Positions 1 through 9,657 of a DNA stretch of 64,000 nt are shown here, in pieces. The translations under genes were made by a program, and so were the position numbers. Positions within the stretch are counted from its first letter, which is position 1, and each line of letters opens with the position of its first letter. The DNA lies in the NCBI RefSeq assembly GCF_013368755.1, contig NC_049563.1, positions 496,001 through 560,000 of the forward strand, in the 5' to 3' direction. Below the pieces are notes generated by a model. It was not told the DNA's origin, did not search any database, and saw nothing but the letters and a program-made list of their open reading frames with translations. This DNA comes from Talaromyces rugulosus (lineage: Eukaryota > Ascomycota > Eurotiomycetes > Eurotiales > Trichocomaceae).

Positions 1-1759
1 TCGCGCCAACTCATTGGACAGAGGAAACCTTGCGTATTCTGGCCTTACGATAATTAATAACGCATTTTTCTTGGTGTCCACCGAGACCGAGACCGCGTAC
101 GCCGTACGTCCGGGGCCTATAACACCTACCGGGGTATTTGATATTATTATCGGCGATGAACATGGGGCAAGCAAACTAACGATCCTGCTTTCGGATACCC
201 GGACCAGGGTAATAATGCCTGGAAATGGAAGTTGAAGTGCTTTCTGGAAATGCATGTCCGGATTCTTCTTCCACGGCGCTGGGAGCTCTGAACGGAGAAA
301 CGGAGTATACTCCGTCCACTACTGACTAGTTCAACTAACTTAATACGGCTACGTATGTATATTCTTTTGTGTCTTGGATGGACTGCCTGACAGCTGGTTC
401 GGCCCCGCTCGCTGTGAACCTTCGGAGAACTCTCTTACAACCCTCCCAGAAAGGGCTCAAGGCGTCCCAACTTTGCGCCGAGTCTCTAGAATTGAGTCGC
501 GACCCATATTTACCATAACCTTGCCATAACCTTACCTCGTCATGGTCTTGGGCATGTGAATTCCGTCAAAAAAAACCCCCCCCTACGTACAAACCAGTAT
601 TATTAATGATAACCAACTGCAATAATAATGAACATTAGCACGGGTCTATTATTCAAGTTCGTATTACATTATTCCATAGCGCGCAATAATAAGAATAATA
701 ATACCAGTCTTTGGACCCCAACAACCTCTTTACAGACAATTAATGCGGCATTATTATTACCATTGTTCTCCTTCCATAAACGGTCATAGGCCGGGTCGCA
801 TACAAACTTCAAAGCGTGGAGACGCGCTATCGACTATAGGACGACGATCACCACCGCTTTTTTTTTTTTTTGCGGGGCGCGTGTATTCTTCCGTCAGTCA
901 GCTATCAACTTTTGCCAAAAAGGCAGATGCCAAGTTCTTTGTGGTCAGAGTTGAACTGGTCAATGGTTGTTTTTGGAGCTGTCGAGTATGTAGGATGGGT
1001 GGGCGGGCGGATAAATGAGAGCTCACCTTGAAGAGCAAGGTGATTTGTCATTTTTTTTTCTCTTTTGAAATATTGATAGAGAAAGAAAGGAGTAGATAAT
1101 TTATTATATCCATCATAGCAGGGCGTAATTGCGATTTACTAATCGAGATATTGATTGGTTTTGCGCTCCTTACTTTAATTTCATATCTTCGCTCTATCAA
1201 GGAGTCTCGAGTCTCAAGCTGCTCCCAGATAGATACATCACCAAATAATGCAGAACACATTCTAACCCTCCTTTCGGTTAAATAGTAAACAAAACAGTAA
1301 TTAATATCAAGAGCATCCCGGCAAAAGTGACTTGTGTGACTATCGGGTTTTGCCTGATAGGTAATAGAATGTCAATATGGCTCCTTGCGTGGATGATTGC
1401 GAGCGATTGCGAAAGATTGCTGCTTGTAGAAAATGGCTCGTACGGACAGTATACATGTAGCTAACCGGCCAGTTTCCCCAAGGGCCCACTGGTGCTGTAG
1501 CACACGCAGTAAATTCCCCGGTAGTACATGTAGTAATCCATCCGCATTTGATCTTTCAGCTCATAGTATTCTCCTGTCGGAACATGTGAACCTTCCACTC
1601 GTATTCATTGTTGCCTCTATCGCAATTACTAATTCCTGCTACTATGTACAAATGCCATATGTACCTAAATAAACAGTGGCGTAATTACATATTGGAATAA
1701 TCATATCATATATACATACAAGCCCTATATAATCGCTTCACTGCGTTCCACAGCCATCT
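1..1759. other. Gene-free left flank
   Basis: No supported gene. A + strand frame is open from base 2 to a TGA at 233-235 (77 codons), but it has no in-frame ATG near its start and resembles no family I know. From about 540 the DNA has mononucleotide runs (C and A runs near 570-585, a T run near 860-872) and many AAT/ATT repeats. The last part (1680-1759) is probably the 3' end region of the amidohydrolase gene. Confidence 0.5.
300..315. repeat. Perfect 16-bp palindrome ACGGAGTATACTCCGT
   Basis: Two head-to-head copies of the 8-mer ACGGAGTA with no spacer. The same 8-mer recurs at 6056-6063, 6068-6075, 6539-6546, 6582-6589, 8652-8659 and 18286-18293, always outside coding DNA. Confidence 0.8.
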
Positions 1760-3385
1760 TCAATCAGCCGTGAAAACAGCCTTGCCATCAAACCAGGTCT
1801 CTTCTACCGCCGCCTGCAACAACCTATCTGCTGACCACTCCATATCAACCACGACAAAGTCAGCTCGCAGCCCCTTCTTCAGCCGGCCCGTAATCGTGTC
1901 CGAAAAACACGAATACGCAGCCCCCGTAGTCGCAGCTGTCAGGGCTATCACGAGGGGTAGTGCAAAGTGCGCATTCACCGTCTCCTTGGACGCAGGTAGC
2001 CGTGCTGAGCGCCTCGTCGTCGCCGTATACAAGTTTGGCAACGGCTTGAAAGGAGCGGTGGGGGAGTCAGACCCAAACGCCAGTGGCGCTCCGCCGTCGA
2101 CAAAATCCCGGTATGCAAACGCCCGCCGACAGCGCTCGGGGCCGATGAGCGCTGGCCATGCGCGCAGAATGTCTGGGTCTGAGTGGACTGGCTGCACTGA
2201 CGCAGTGATTCCGAGCTTGCCCAGCCGCGCTGCGTCTTCGGCCGTTGTCATTTCAAGATGCTCGATTCGGTGTCGTCGGGTTGGGTCTGCATGCGCCTCG
2301 AGCACGTTGAGCACTGTGTGCACTGTGGCGTCTCCGATTGCATGAAGCGCGCATTGCAAACCAGCCTGCACCGCGCGCTCCACGACTGGCGCCAGCTTCT
2401 CGGCTGGCCACAGCGGATCGCACGAGACTCCGTTCAGTGTATACGGCTCCAAAAGCGCGGCCGTGCAGCCGTCAATCACCCCATCACAGATGACTTTAAT
2501 GCCTGCAATGCGAAAGTCCGGCGATGTGTCCAGGTTGTACTTGGCGTGCAGCTCGCTGGCCCTGTCGACCTGGGCCAGGTCGGCCGCCGGGTCGGTCGAG
2601 GGCACAATCAGCCAGTGCGCCGCGATGCGCAGCGTCAGACGCTCCTGTTGGCGAAGCTGCAAGAGTGCTTCCCACGAGTTCTCATCCATGGCCATGTCCA
2701 CCAAGCCCGTGTATCCGCAGGCCGTGTATGCGGAGATGGCGCCTCGGAGCGCATTCAGCTTGTCCTCGGTGGAAGCAACGCGCGCAAGATGCGGCCAGAT
2801 GAGCGAGAACACGACCGCCTCGCTCAGGAGACCTGATGGGTTTCCGGTCTCTGGGTCTCGATGAATCGTGCCGCCTGGGGGGTCCGGCATGGCCTCGACA
2901 TCGAGCTCTCGCAGCGCGGCCGTGTTGCACCAGGTCGAATGGAGATCCTTGGAGTCGATGTATATCGGCCGCGGATCGAGGTCATCCAACATCGACGCCA
3001 GAGCCTCGTTGTCCATCATGCTCTGCATCCATCCTTTACACAAAACGCGCGGCGCGGCCGGGTTGGCTTGCGCAAAGGAGCGGATGGTGGTGCGGATGTC
3101 GGCGAGATTGGTGCAGTGGTCGAGGTCGAGTTTTTGGAGGGACTGGCCCAGGAGCAGCAGGTGCATGTGGCCGTCTACAAAGCCTGGCAACACGTATCGT
3201 TGGCCGAGGTCGCGCACCGCGGCGCCGTCGGCTCTGGCCTGCGCGACCTGCTCGTCAGTCGCATGGCCGACGTGCGTGATAGTGTCGCCTTCGATCACCA
3301 TGCATTCTTCAAAGGCAGCGTCTTCGCTGTTCGCCTTGCTGCCACTCCCCGTGAAGAAACGTCCATTGGTGAAGACGGTGGCCAT
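1760..3385 (-). CDS. YtcJ-like amidohydrolase (amidohydrolase 3 family)
   Basis: Intronless 541-residue protein of the metal-dependent amidohydrolase superfamily, close to the bacterial YtcJ/fungal amidohydrolase-3 group. These enzymes hydrolyse amide or imide bonds; the substrate cannot be read from the sequence. Visible landmarks are the metal-binding HMH (H73, H75) after PGFVDG, a GIKVICDG segment with a possible bridging lysine (K297), HAIGD (H348), RIEHLE (H376) and GSDSP (D440, the expected catalytic and metal aspartate). The N- and C-terminal parts form the usual small beta-sandwich, ending with an ADFVVVD-type strand. There is no signal peptide, so it is probably cytosolic. Length fits the family (about 530-560). 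The start is the only ATG matching the N-terminal family pattern (VFTNGRFFTG). GC content is high compared with the AT-rich block just upstream. Confidence 0.9.
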   Translation of the reverse strand: MATVFTNGRFFTGSGSKANSEDAAFEECMVIEGDTITHVGHATDEQVAQARADGAAVRDLGQRYVLPGFVDGHMHLLLLGQSLQKLDLDHCTNLADIRTTIRSFAQANPAAPRVLCKGWMQSMMDNEALASMLDDLDPRPIYIDSKDLHSTWCNTAALRELDVEAMPDPPGGTIHRDPETGNPSGLLSEAVVFSLIWPHLARVASTEDKLNALRGAISAYTACGYTGLVDMAMDENSWEALLQLRQQERLTLRIAAHWLIVPSTDPAADLAQVDRASELHAKYNLDTSPDFRIAGIKVICDGVIDGCTAALLEPYTLNGVSCDPLWPAEKLAPVVERAVQAGLQCALHAIGDATVHTVLNVLEAHADPTRRHRIEHLEMTTAEDAARLGKLGITASVQPVHSDPDILRAWPALIGPERCRRAFAYRDFVDGGAPLAFGSDSPTAPFKPLPNLYTATTRRSARLPASKETVNAHFALPLVIALTAATTGAAYSCFSDTITGRLKKGLRADFVVVDMEWSADRLLQAAVEETWFDGKAVFTAD

Positions 3386-4083
3386 TCCTTGGTAGCAACT
3401 TGGTGTTGAGGAGGAAACATATGAGGGATATCTGGAAGGTGCGGGGTATACATAGTGATGTGGGGTGTCGTGATATCAACCCCTATTTACATAGTATAGT
3501 AGCTTGTGTTAGTAGAGTAGCATAATCATGGGTCTTTTACCTTTTAATTCTCTGTTGTAGCTGTTTTCATCGTTAATCTAGAAATTGATGCGATGTATGT
3601 CGTTAAGCTAGGGATGAACACCAGGGGCATATCTGTCGCATCCCAAGAACTTTGTGATGAGACAAGGTTTTAGATGTTTAATTTTTCTTCTAAGCTTTCA
3701 AATGCATTATATATTAATTTATTATTAGAGATATATCTTTTGAAAAACACTTTAATGTCAGTTTTATATGATATATATCGATATAAAAGAGGCAAGTTGG
3801 CTATTGTGTAGGATGTCTACATCAAGTTATCAAATGCAAGTAGTCCTTAGTTTAGTAAATCCATAAATCTCCTACCACGAATTCATGAATGGTATCTTAA
3901 ATAAACAATATAACAATAATGCATGTAAATTCTAAATGTCGAACTGAAAGTGTGTAGTATATACAAGAACCAGTACATAGTAGGTTTAGTGCGATTTTCT
4001 GGACAGTGACACATATAAAAGTGAGTTAGACATAACAACCTCGATTATGGATTCCTAAAAATTTCCCTCATATATTTGCTAAT
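3386..4083. other. AT-rich upstream region of the amidohydrolase gene
   Basis: The first 100-150 bp probably hold the promoter of the minus-strand amidohydrolase. From about 3480 the DNA turns very AT-rich and stays so to about 6250. No readable gene was found here. Confidence 0.5.
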
Positions 4084-5252
4084 ATGGACTGGGATGAGCG
4101 TGCTCAAAGAGTCCATGATGAAGAATCTCTTGCTTGGTCTGGTAGATTTAACAACACAAAACTAACGGATAGTATTGCCAAATGGGTCTGCAACGATTTT
4201 TCTTGTGAGCTTGTTGAGAATAGATGATGTTTCAAGTAGAGCTACAAGGTTCAATTCAGCGACGGCATGGAATGGATAGTGCGATTTGCTGTGTCTGGTA
4301 AAACCATGGAAAAGGTGCAATCGTGGATTTGTTACGGTGCAATTCATCAAGGCAAAGATAAAATCCCGAACTTGTTAATAGCTAGCTAGCTTCATTGATG
4401 ATATTGTACGTGGGCCGACAGAAGATATACCTTGGAATCAGACATGAATGACCAGAAATTAAAAAATTACATCCCGTCAGGTTGCGAACATTTACCTTGA
4501 GCTTCCATCACATAATTTCCCACCTATCGGTCCCTTATAAACTACAGTCAAGCCGGGCCGTTGACGCTGAAAATAAACGAGATTGAGAATCACGGCGGTA
4601 TATAAAGTCGACTATAGATGGTGAAGTTTTGGCTGCAGACTATAAATCCAAAAGCTGCTCTCCGACTAAAGAGTAATTTTTTGGTGTTGCTGACAAGTAT
4701 GATCATGGTCCATTCAAACTTATCTGTGAGATTTGCGATATGAAGACATCCTTGTCAACAATAAAGACTACTTATAAATCATTGTGGTTCTTAACCAGGA
4801 ATGGTTATACACTACAGCCTATCAAATGCCATTTTTATTACTGCGTTAGCTAAAATATTTCCCAGTATAAAGAACTCATAAAAATATTTACTGAAATTTT
4901 AACGTATGAGGATAACAAAAGAGCGATAAAAATATCTATATGGGCACTAATACAACAGCCCCTGGTTAATAAAAAGTTCTAGTACCATAAACTAGTTTAT
5001 TCCTACTTTAGATTACTAGAAGATATAGCCTGATCTACTCTTTAAAAGACTATTCCTGGTCTTGATACGGTTATAACTCTCAAATATAGCAAACAGCAGC
5101 CATTTGCTAAAGCTAATATGGAAAAACTGAGACAGTACAATATAGAGTGGGTAGCTATGAAAGAAAGGATTGACAAAGAGCATGCTAGATTTAAAGCCAG
5201 GGTATAGAGAGTCAGGGAGGTGGGAGATTTAGACATTTCCGATATCTTTTAA
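4084..5252 (+). pseudogene. Decayed phosphotransferase-fold (APH/choline kinase family) gene
   Basis: No long open frame survives, but joining frames by eye gives family landmarks in the right order: ATG at 4084 with MDWDERA; then YKVQFSDGMEWIVRF (about 4234-4278), matching the fungal APH pattern of FxVxFxDGxxWxVRF; VANIYLEL near 4485; a PLTLKINEI segment near 4560; HGPFKLIC near 4705; VVLNQEW near 4785, where families of this type have VxDWEW; and an in-frame C-terminal part to a TAA at 5250-5252 (MEKLRQYN, MKERIDKEHARFKARV, GDLDISDIF). At least two frame changes and about ten stops interrupt it. Most stops fit a C-to-T or G-to-A change from Trp, Gln or Arg codons, and the metal-binding Asp reads Asn. 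About 390 codons, near the size of fungal members. It is almost certainly not functional. Confidence 0.8.
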
Positions 5253-5751
5253 TTTTGTTTCATCCTCGCTACTACCTTTAGACTAGCCAGGGATAGCTCA
5301 TTACTACCAGTACTAATTTGTTGTTTCTCGTGTTTGATTGTAATAGAAAATTTCATTCATGTTTTTTGCGAGCTCTTGGGAAATCCCTGTCAACGTCCTC
5401 GCACGTAGCTACTACACGTCAACTATCATAACTGACACCATCGATCGTCTTTGATATCTGTAGCATCCATTTGTGCGTTTGTTTAGTACATGTATACATG
5501 CAAGATCAACATAAGGTCGGTCGCAAGTTCAATGTTATGTGTGGAAAATTTAGGGGGCGGTGGGCCACGGTATTACTAGATGGAGTCAAACTCAACATCA
5601 ATACTACGGACATAATATCGAATTAACAATTGAAGATGATATCATGGATCCAGTCCTCGGAGCCAATAAATCAACGGATATCATGAGAGTAAAAATATAC
5701 GCCATGGATGATTTTTCCAGTAGCATATAAATTCGACATGCATTACGTCTG

Positions 5752-5769
5752 TATATATATATATATATC
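5752..5769. repeat. (TA)n microsatellite
   Basis: Nine TA units in the AT-rich block downstream of the pseudogene. Confidence 0.9.
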
Positions 5770-6055
5770 AACACTACATATACATGTACCAACATTTGAA
5801 TACGAATTATCCTATTAAGTAGTACAAAGTATTGGTTCTATTTAAAACTGACCGGCTTATTAGCATTTTGACTGATAATATTCCATTACTGCAGGCCAAA
5901 CATGAAGAATCTACTACACATCAATTGATATCCAGGGGTGCGGTGAACAATATGTATACCGGACCAAATCTGAACCAATCACATATCACACCACATATCA
6001 TAAGATATGATTCATGCAGCCCAACAGGACTCGATAACCCGATTCATCCTGAATA

Positions 6056-6075
6056 TACTCCGTACGAACGGAGTA
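6056..6075. repeat. Inverted repeat TACTCCGT-ACGA-ACGGAGTA
   Basis: Two 8-bp arms separated by four bases. This is the same element as at 300-315, here with a spacer, and it could form a small hairpin or bind a dimeric protein. Confidence 0.8.
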
Positions 6076-6892
6076 ATAATAATAATAAGATGCATCCACG
6101 GACAAGTGCCGGCGAATATCAGCAAAAGGTTGTATCGAATTTCTGGCCCGACAAGGATGCGGCACTAGTGGTCAGTAGCCTCGGGGAAGCCGGAAATTGC
6201 CCCCCTTTTGTCCCCACTTGGCGGGCCCACCCGCGGCAACCTCAATAATCATCCTCTAGTTAGTAGTACTACGACGTACTAAGTAATTACTAACCAAATA
6301 ACGAAGACCCGAGGCCAAGGTTAAACTTTTTCCCTTCCAAAACGGTCGCTGTTTCCGTGTGAGGATTCCCACAATTTCCACCGCGTTGGTAAGCCGGCCT
6401 ATTTACTAGAAACTTTGTGGAAAATTGGAAGACTGGAAGATTAGACCAGGGGCCTGGAATCCACCAGAGAGCCGGTCCGAAGATCAAAATCCTAGCTGGA
6501 GCCTGGTTGTTGGTAAAGACGGGATGGAGTCTTATGACACGGAGTACGGAGCAGAGGTGAAGAAGCGTGAGGTTAGTAGTTACGGAGTACTGAGGTAGCT
6601 ACATGCTCCGTCGTGATAGCGTTGAAATGGCAAAGGGCGGTCAATAGGGCACTGCTTCACCGACTCCTAGTGGCATCGACGTTGTGAGTGTATTTACAGA
6701 GCAGACCGCCTTGCTGAGAAGACAGCTCCAGAGTGTTAGTTTGTACAGTAGTTTGAGTCGACGGACTGAGGTTACCCTCCGTCGTTTGATCCGTGTTCCG
6801 AGCATAAGCCCGAAGAGTGTCAAGAGTCAACGGGCCGATCTGAATGCATCCGAATCGAAACAAAAATACTAAAATTGGATGGAACTAGCCAG

Positions 6893-6922
6893 AGGCAAGG
6901 CAAGGCAAGGCAAGGCAAGGCA
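6893..6922. repeat. AAGGC/AGGCA tandem repeat, about 6 units
   Basis: A five-base unit (AGGCA) repeated six times without a mismatch, ending in CAGCCAG. Confidence 0.9.
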
Positions 6923-7640
6923 GCCAGCCTGACGGATGGATGCAGCCTGCAGGGCAGCAGCAAGGGGCTGGGCGCAGGTATGCCCTCGTCCTGATCATCC
7001 CACTAAGGTCAGGTCCCGGAGGCTCGCGAATGAGCATGGAGAAGAGGCGCGGTGGAGAAGACAACAAAGGATTGGCAAGATTGGCATGACGGAGAGGACC
7101 TCAGGAGTTACCGTAGAACCTGTGACACCGCCTGTTGCCAGTTGGATTGGGCCGTTGGCGTCTGGGTGTTTGGTGGGTATTTGATAGGTTGTTTCGTTCC
7201 TCTGCTGTTCTCCGGCTGGTTCAGTAGGGACGGACCGCAGCGCGTGGGTGGAGCAACTCAGCAAACCATATGAGCAAGAAAGGAGGAGAGATGAGAGAAA
7301 CGAGAGGTGAAAGGACAGAAATAATCCAGGGGGCTGGGCTCGATCTGCCGGGGCCGCCCGCCAATCAGCAGCCGCCCATGGCCCCACCGGCAGCTCTCAC
7401 CGCTTTCATCTGCCCTGATTTGACCAAAGCGGTGAGAAAATAATCTTTTGTTGTCTATCAAGTGGTAGTAGTACTGGAGAGACGACTCACCGTCTTTGCA
7501 ATGACACGTCTAGGCTCGACAGTTGTTGATGACCACGTCTCGATTCGATTCACGTGAGCTTGGGTTCGGGGCGTGAGAAACGCGCCGAGTGGGCCCGGAA
7601 ATTGCATGCGATCAACAGGAACAAATATTAATAATGTCTA

Positions 7641-7643
<3 letters not shown>

Positions 7644-7672
<29 letters not shown>
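7644..7672. repeat. Poly(T) run of 29
   Basis: Uninterrupted T homopolymer in intergenic DNA. Its exact length may be a sequencing artefact. A retroposon tail is possible, but no flanking duplication was seen. Confidence 0.9.
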
Positions 7673-7676
<4 letters not shown>

Positions 7677-9090
7677 ACACTCAGCCACAAATAAAGAGGG
7701 ATGTATTATTATTACTGTTGTTGAATTCAGAATGAGTGTGAATTTGGAATTTTTGGTATTTACTATTTACCCCCCACTAGGCCCGGATTGGCTGCTTTAC
7801 AATTTGCGTGGATCTGACTGGTTGGCTGCGCGAAAATCGCCCATCTGGCATATTGTGACTGGGCAGCTTGATATGCAAGGATCATCGGAGTTTCTGACTC
7901 GGTCCCCGACTCGATCTATATGATTATTGTTTGTGGCATGCGCCGATGTGAGTAATACACCATCATGAGACTAGTTTCGGTTACTTTTCCAACTTTTCTT
8001 TGAGGGGTCATGAGAATCCAGCATAGAGGGGGAGGGGCATCTGGAGGGGTAACCATCAGTCATGCTTTGTGGCACAGTCATTATTACGTGCGGTACAAAT
8101 ACCAACAATACAGGCTGTGTACTAAATAAAAAACAAATGAATAATATTTGAGTTTGGAAATTCGAGAGGGATTATTCCTTGATGGTTAGTTAATAGTTAC
8201 GTCGCAGTGTGTGTGAGCTGTCCCAGTCAGCGGTGTTAGGGATGCAGCCACAAGGAGGGGCCGGACGAGGGGAGGGGCATTACGAGGGGAGTGCGTGTGG
8301 TTATGCTTTGGCGCGGCCCCGCACCCGCTGGATCCAAGATTGCGGTTATGCTTGATGACACAATTCACATGTCATTTGTGTTTGTGTATATCTCTCTACA
8401 AATATATTATGTGCATGTCACCGTAACAAGTACACCACAAGCATGCGTGTCAAGGGCTAAAACATTATTATATTTTTTCCAGGGATATCTTATCAAAGGA
8501 GGCACAGCACAGTCAGCTAATAATAACAAAAAGTAATCCCCCCACGGCTGTACCGGGATGATGGTTGCGAGGCCCGCCATGTGGGCTGGAGGGGCGGCCG
8601 CGGCATTATTTCTTAGTACAGACTACGGATGGTATTATTACTGTATAGTGTACGGAGTATAGTACTACTGTTGTGCTCTTTCCCTTTTTGCCGGCCAACT
8701 GGCAACGGGTCGAGACCGGAAGAGGGAGCAGGATGGGCGCTAGATTTATTGTGGCTTGGCGCGGCGGGGCAGGCAGGGGAGGGGTGGGCAATGGGAATTT
8801 GGCCTGGTCCGACGCGCGCGACGTGACTGGCGGGTCCATGGCGCTTGCCCCGATATGGCAAGGCTGTCCTGACCAATACCGCCTGTGATTCGCCCAGACG
8901 CTCGCGAGCCCAGCCCCGGTGGAGCCGGTGCGTGGCCCCAGCCAAGGGCGGTGCGTGTCGCGTAGCTAGCGGGCTCGGGATTCACAGGGCTTGGCTCTGC
9001 TGGCGAGGCGGGCATGCGACCTGCCCCCCTTTTCCCCCCCCTCGCCCGTCGCCCAGGGGACCCAGTGTGCGTCGCCCGAGGGCTAAGTGC

Positions 9091-9111
9091 CACACACACA
9101 CACGCGCGCGC
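9091..9111. repeat. (CA)6 followed by (CG)n
   Basis: Alternating purine-pyrimidine tract, CA units turning into CG units, about 550 bp upstream of the C2H2 factor start codon. Confidence 0.8.
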
Positions 9112-9159
9112 CTCACCTCGCTGCAGCACCGCAGAGCCCACCCGTCCTAACTGTCCTCG

Positions 9160-9657
9160 ATCGCCCCAGTCGTGTCTTGTCTCCCGCGCGCTCCCAGCCC
9201 AGCCCAGCCCAGCCTGCGGCCTCCCCTCATCCTCTGTCCCCTTCTCTTCTTTTTCTCGCTGTCCCCCTTCCGCCTTCATCCTTTCCTCTTAATTCAACAT
9301 TATTTTTCCCATCCCCTCCCCCCCAGTCCCCTCCCCCTCTTTCAAACGATTTTGTCTATACTGGCACCAGCTTTGAGCCTTCGCTTCATTATATCTTAAT
9401 CTCTCTTTTTCCAAATCCTGTTTGTCCGCCTGTGGCTGGGCTCTTTCCCCCATCCCCCCCTCCTTACCCCCCCCCCGTTATATCCGCCTGCACCACCATC
9501 CCCCCCGCTCAAGGAATGATCAGACAGCAACGCGACTCTTCAACGTCGTTAAACCTTCTTCACACACGGTGCGCGCCTTCCGTCCGGCTTATAGCCCAGT
9601 CGAGTCCTTCGTCGCCTTCAACAATTTGACGAGGATATCCGTGGCCGCGCTGTTGAA
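9160..9657 (+). promoter_or_regulatory. Pyrimidine-rich promoter/leader of the C2H2 factor gene
   Basis: C- and T-rich DNA with CCCAG repeats (9193-9214), many CCCC runs and CCCCTCC blocks, ending directly at the ATG at 9658. CT-rich tracts next to transcription starts are common in filamentous fungi. Upstream ATGs in other frames (for example near 9517) could act as short upstream frames if the transcript starts early enough. The transcription start itself cannot be seen. Confidence 0.5.

Larger units (their letters stand above)
5253..6250. other. AT-rich relic DNA
   Basis: Continuation of the AT-rich block after the pseudogene. It holds a short TA run (5752-5769) and no coding frame with recognisable content. 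The 138-codon frame at 5832-6248 resembles nothing known and is probably chance. Confidence 0.5.
6251..9160. other. Long intergenic region upstream of the C2H2 factor gene
   Basis: About 2.9 kb without a supported gene. It contains single ACGGAGTA copies (6539, 6582, 8652), an AAGGC tandem repeat, a 29-base T run and a GC-rich stretch (8700-9110) full of overlapping frames on both strands, which is typical of low-complexity DNA rather than genes. It is probably the extended promoter of the transcription factor gene at 9658. Confidence 0.5.

Noticed and set aside
2..235. Open frame from the window edge, 77 codons
   Set aside because: No ATG near its start, no splice signal of note and no recognisable protein; could only be the tail of a gene outside the window, which cannot be shown.
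5042..5252. First read as a retrotransposon gag remnant
   Set aside because: The frame joins to upstream APH-fold motifs and ends like fungal APH proteins; no zinc knuckle, protease or reverse transcriptase motifs nearby.
5832..6248. 138-codon + strand frame
   Set aside because: Inside AT-rich relic DNA, no recognisable segments, no splice partners.
8613..9629. Overlapping frames of 100-180 codons on both strands
   Set aside because: GC-rich and CT-rich low-complexity DNA; Pro/Ser or Gly/Arg-rich products in several frames at once, typical of promoter or leader sequence.
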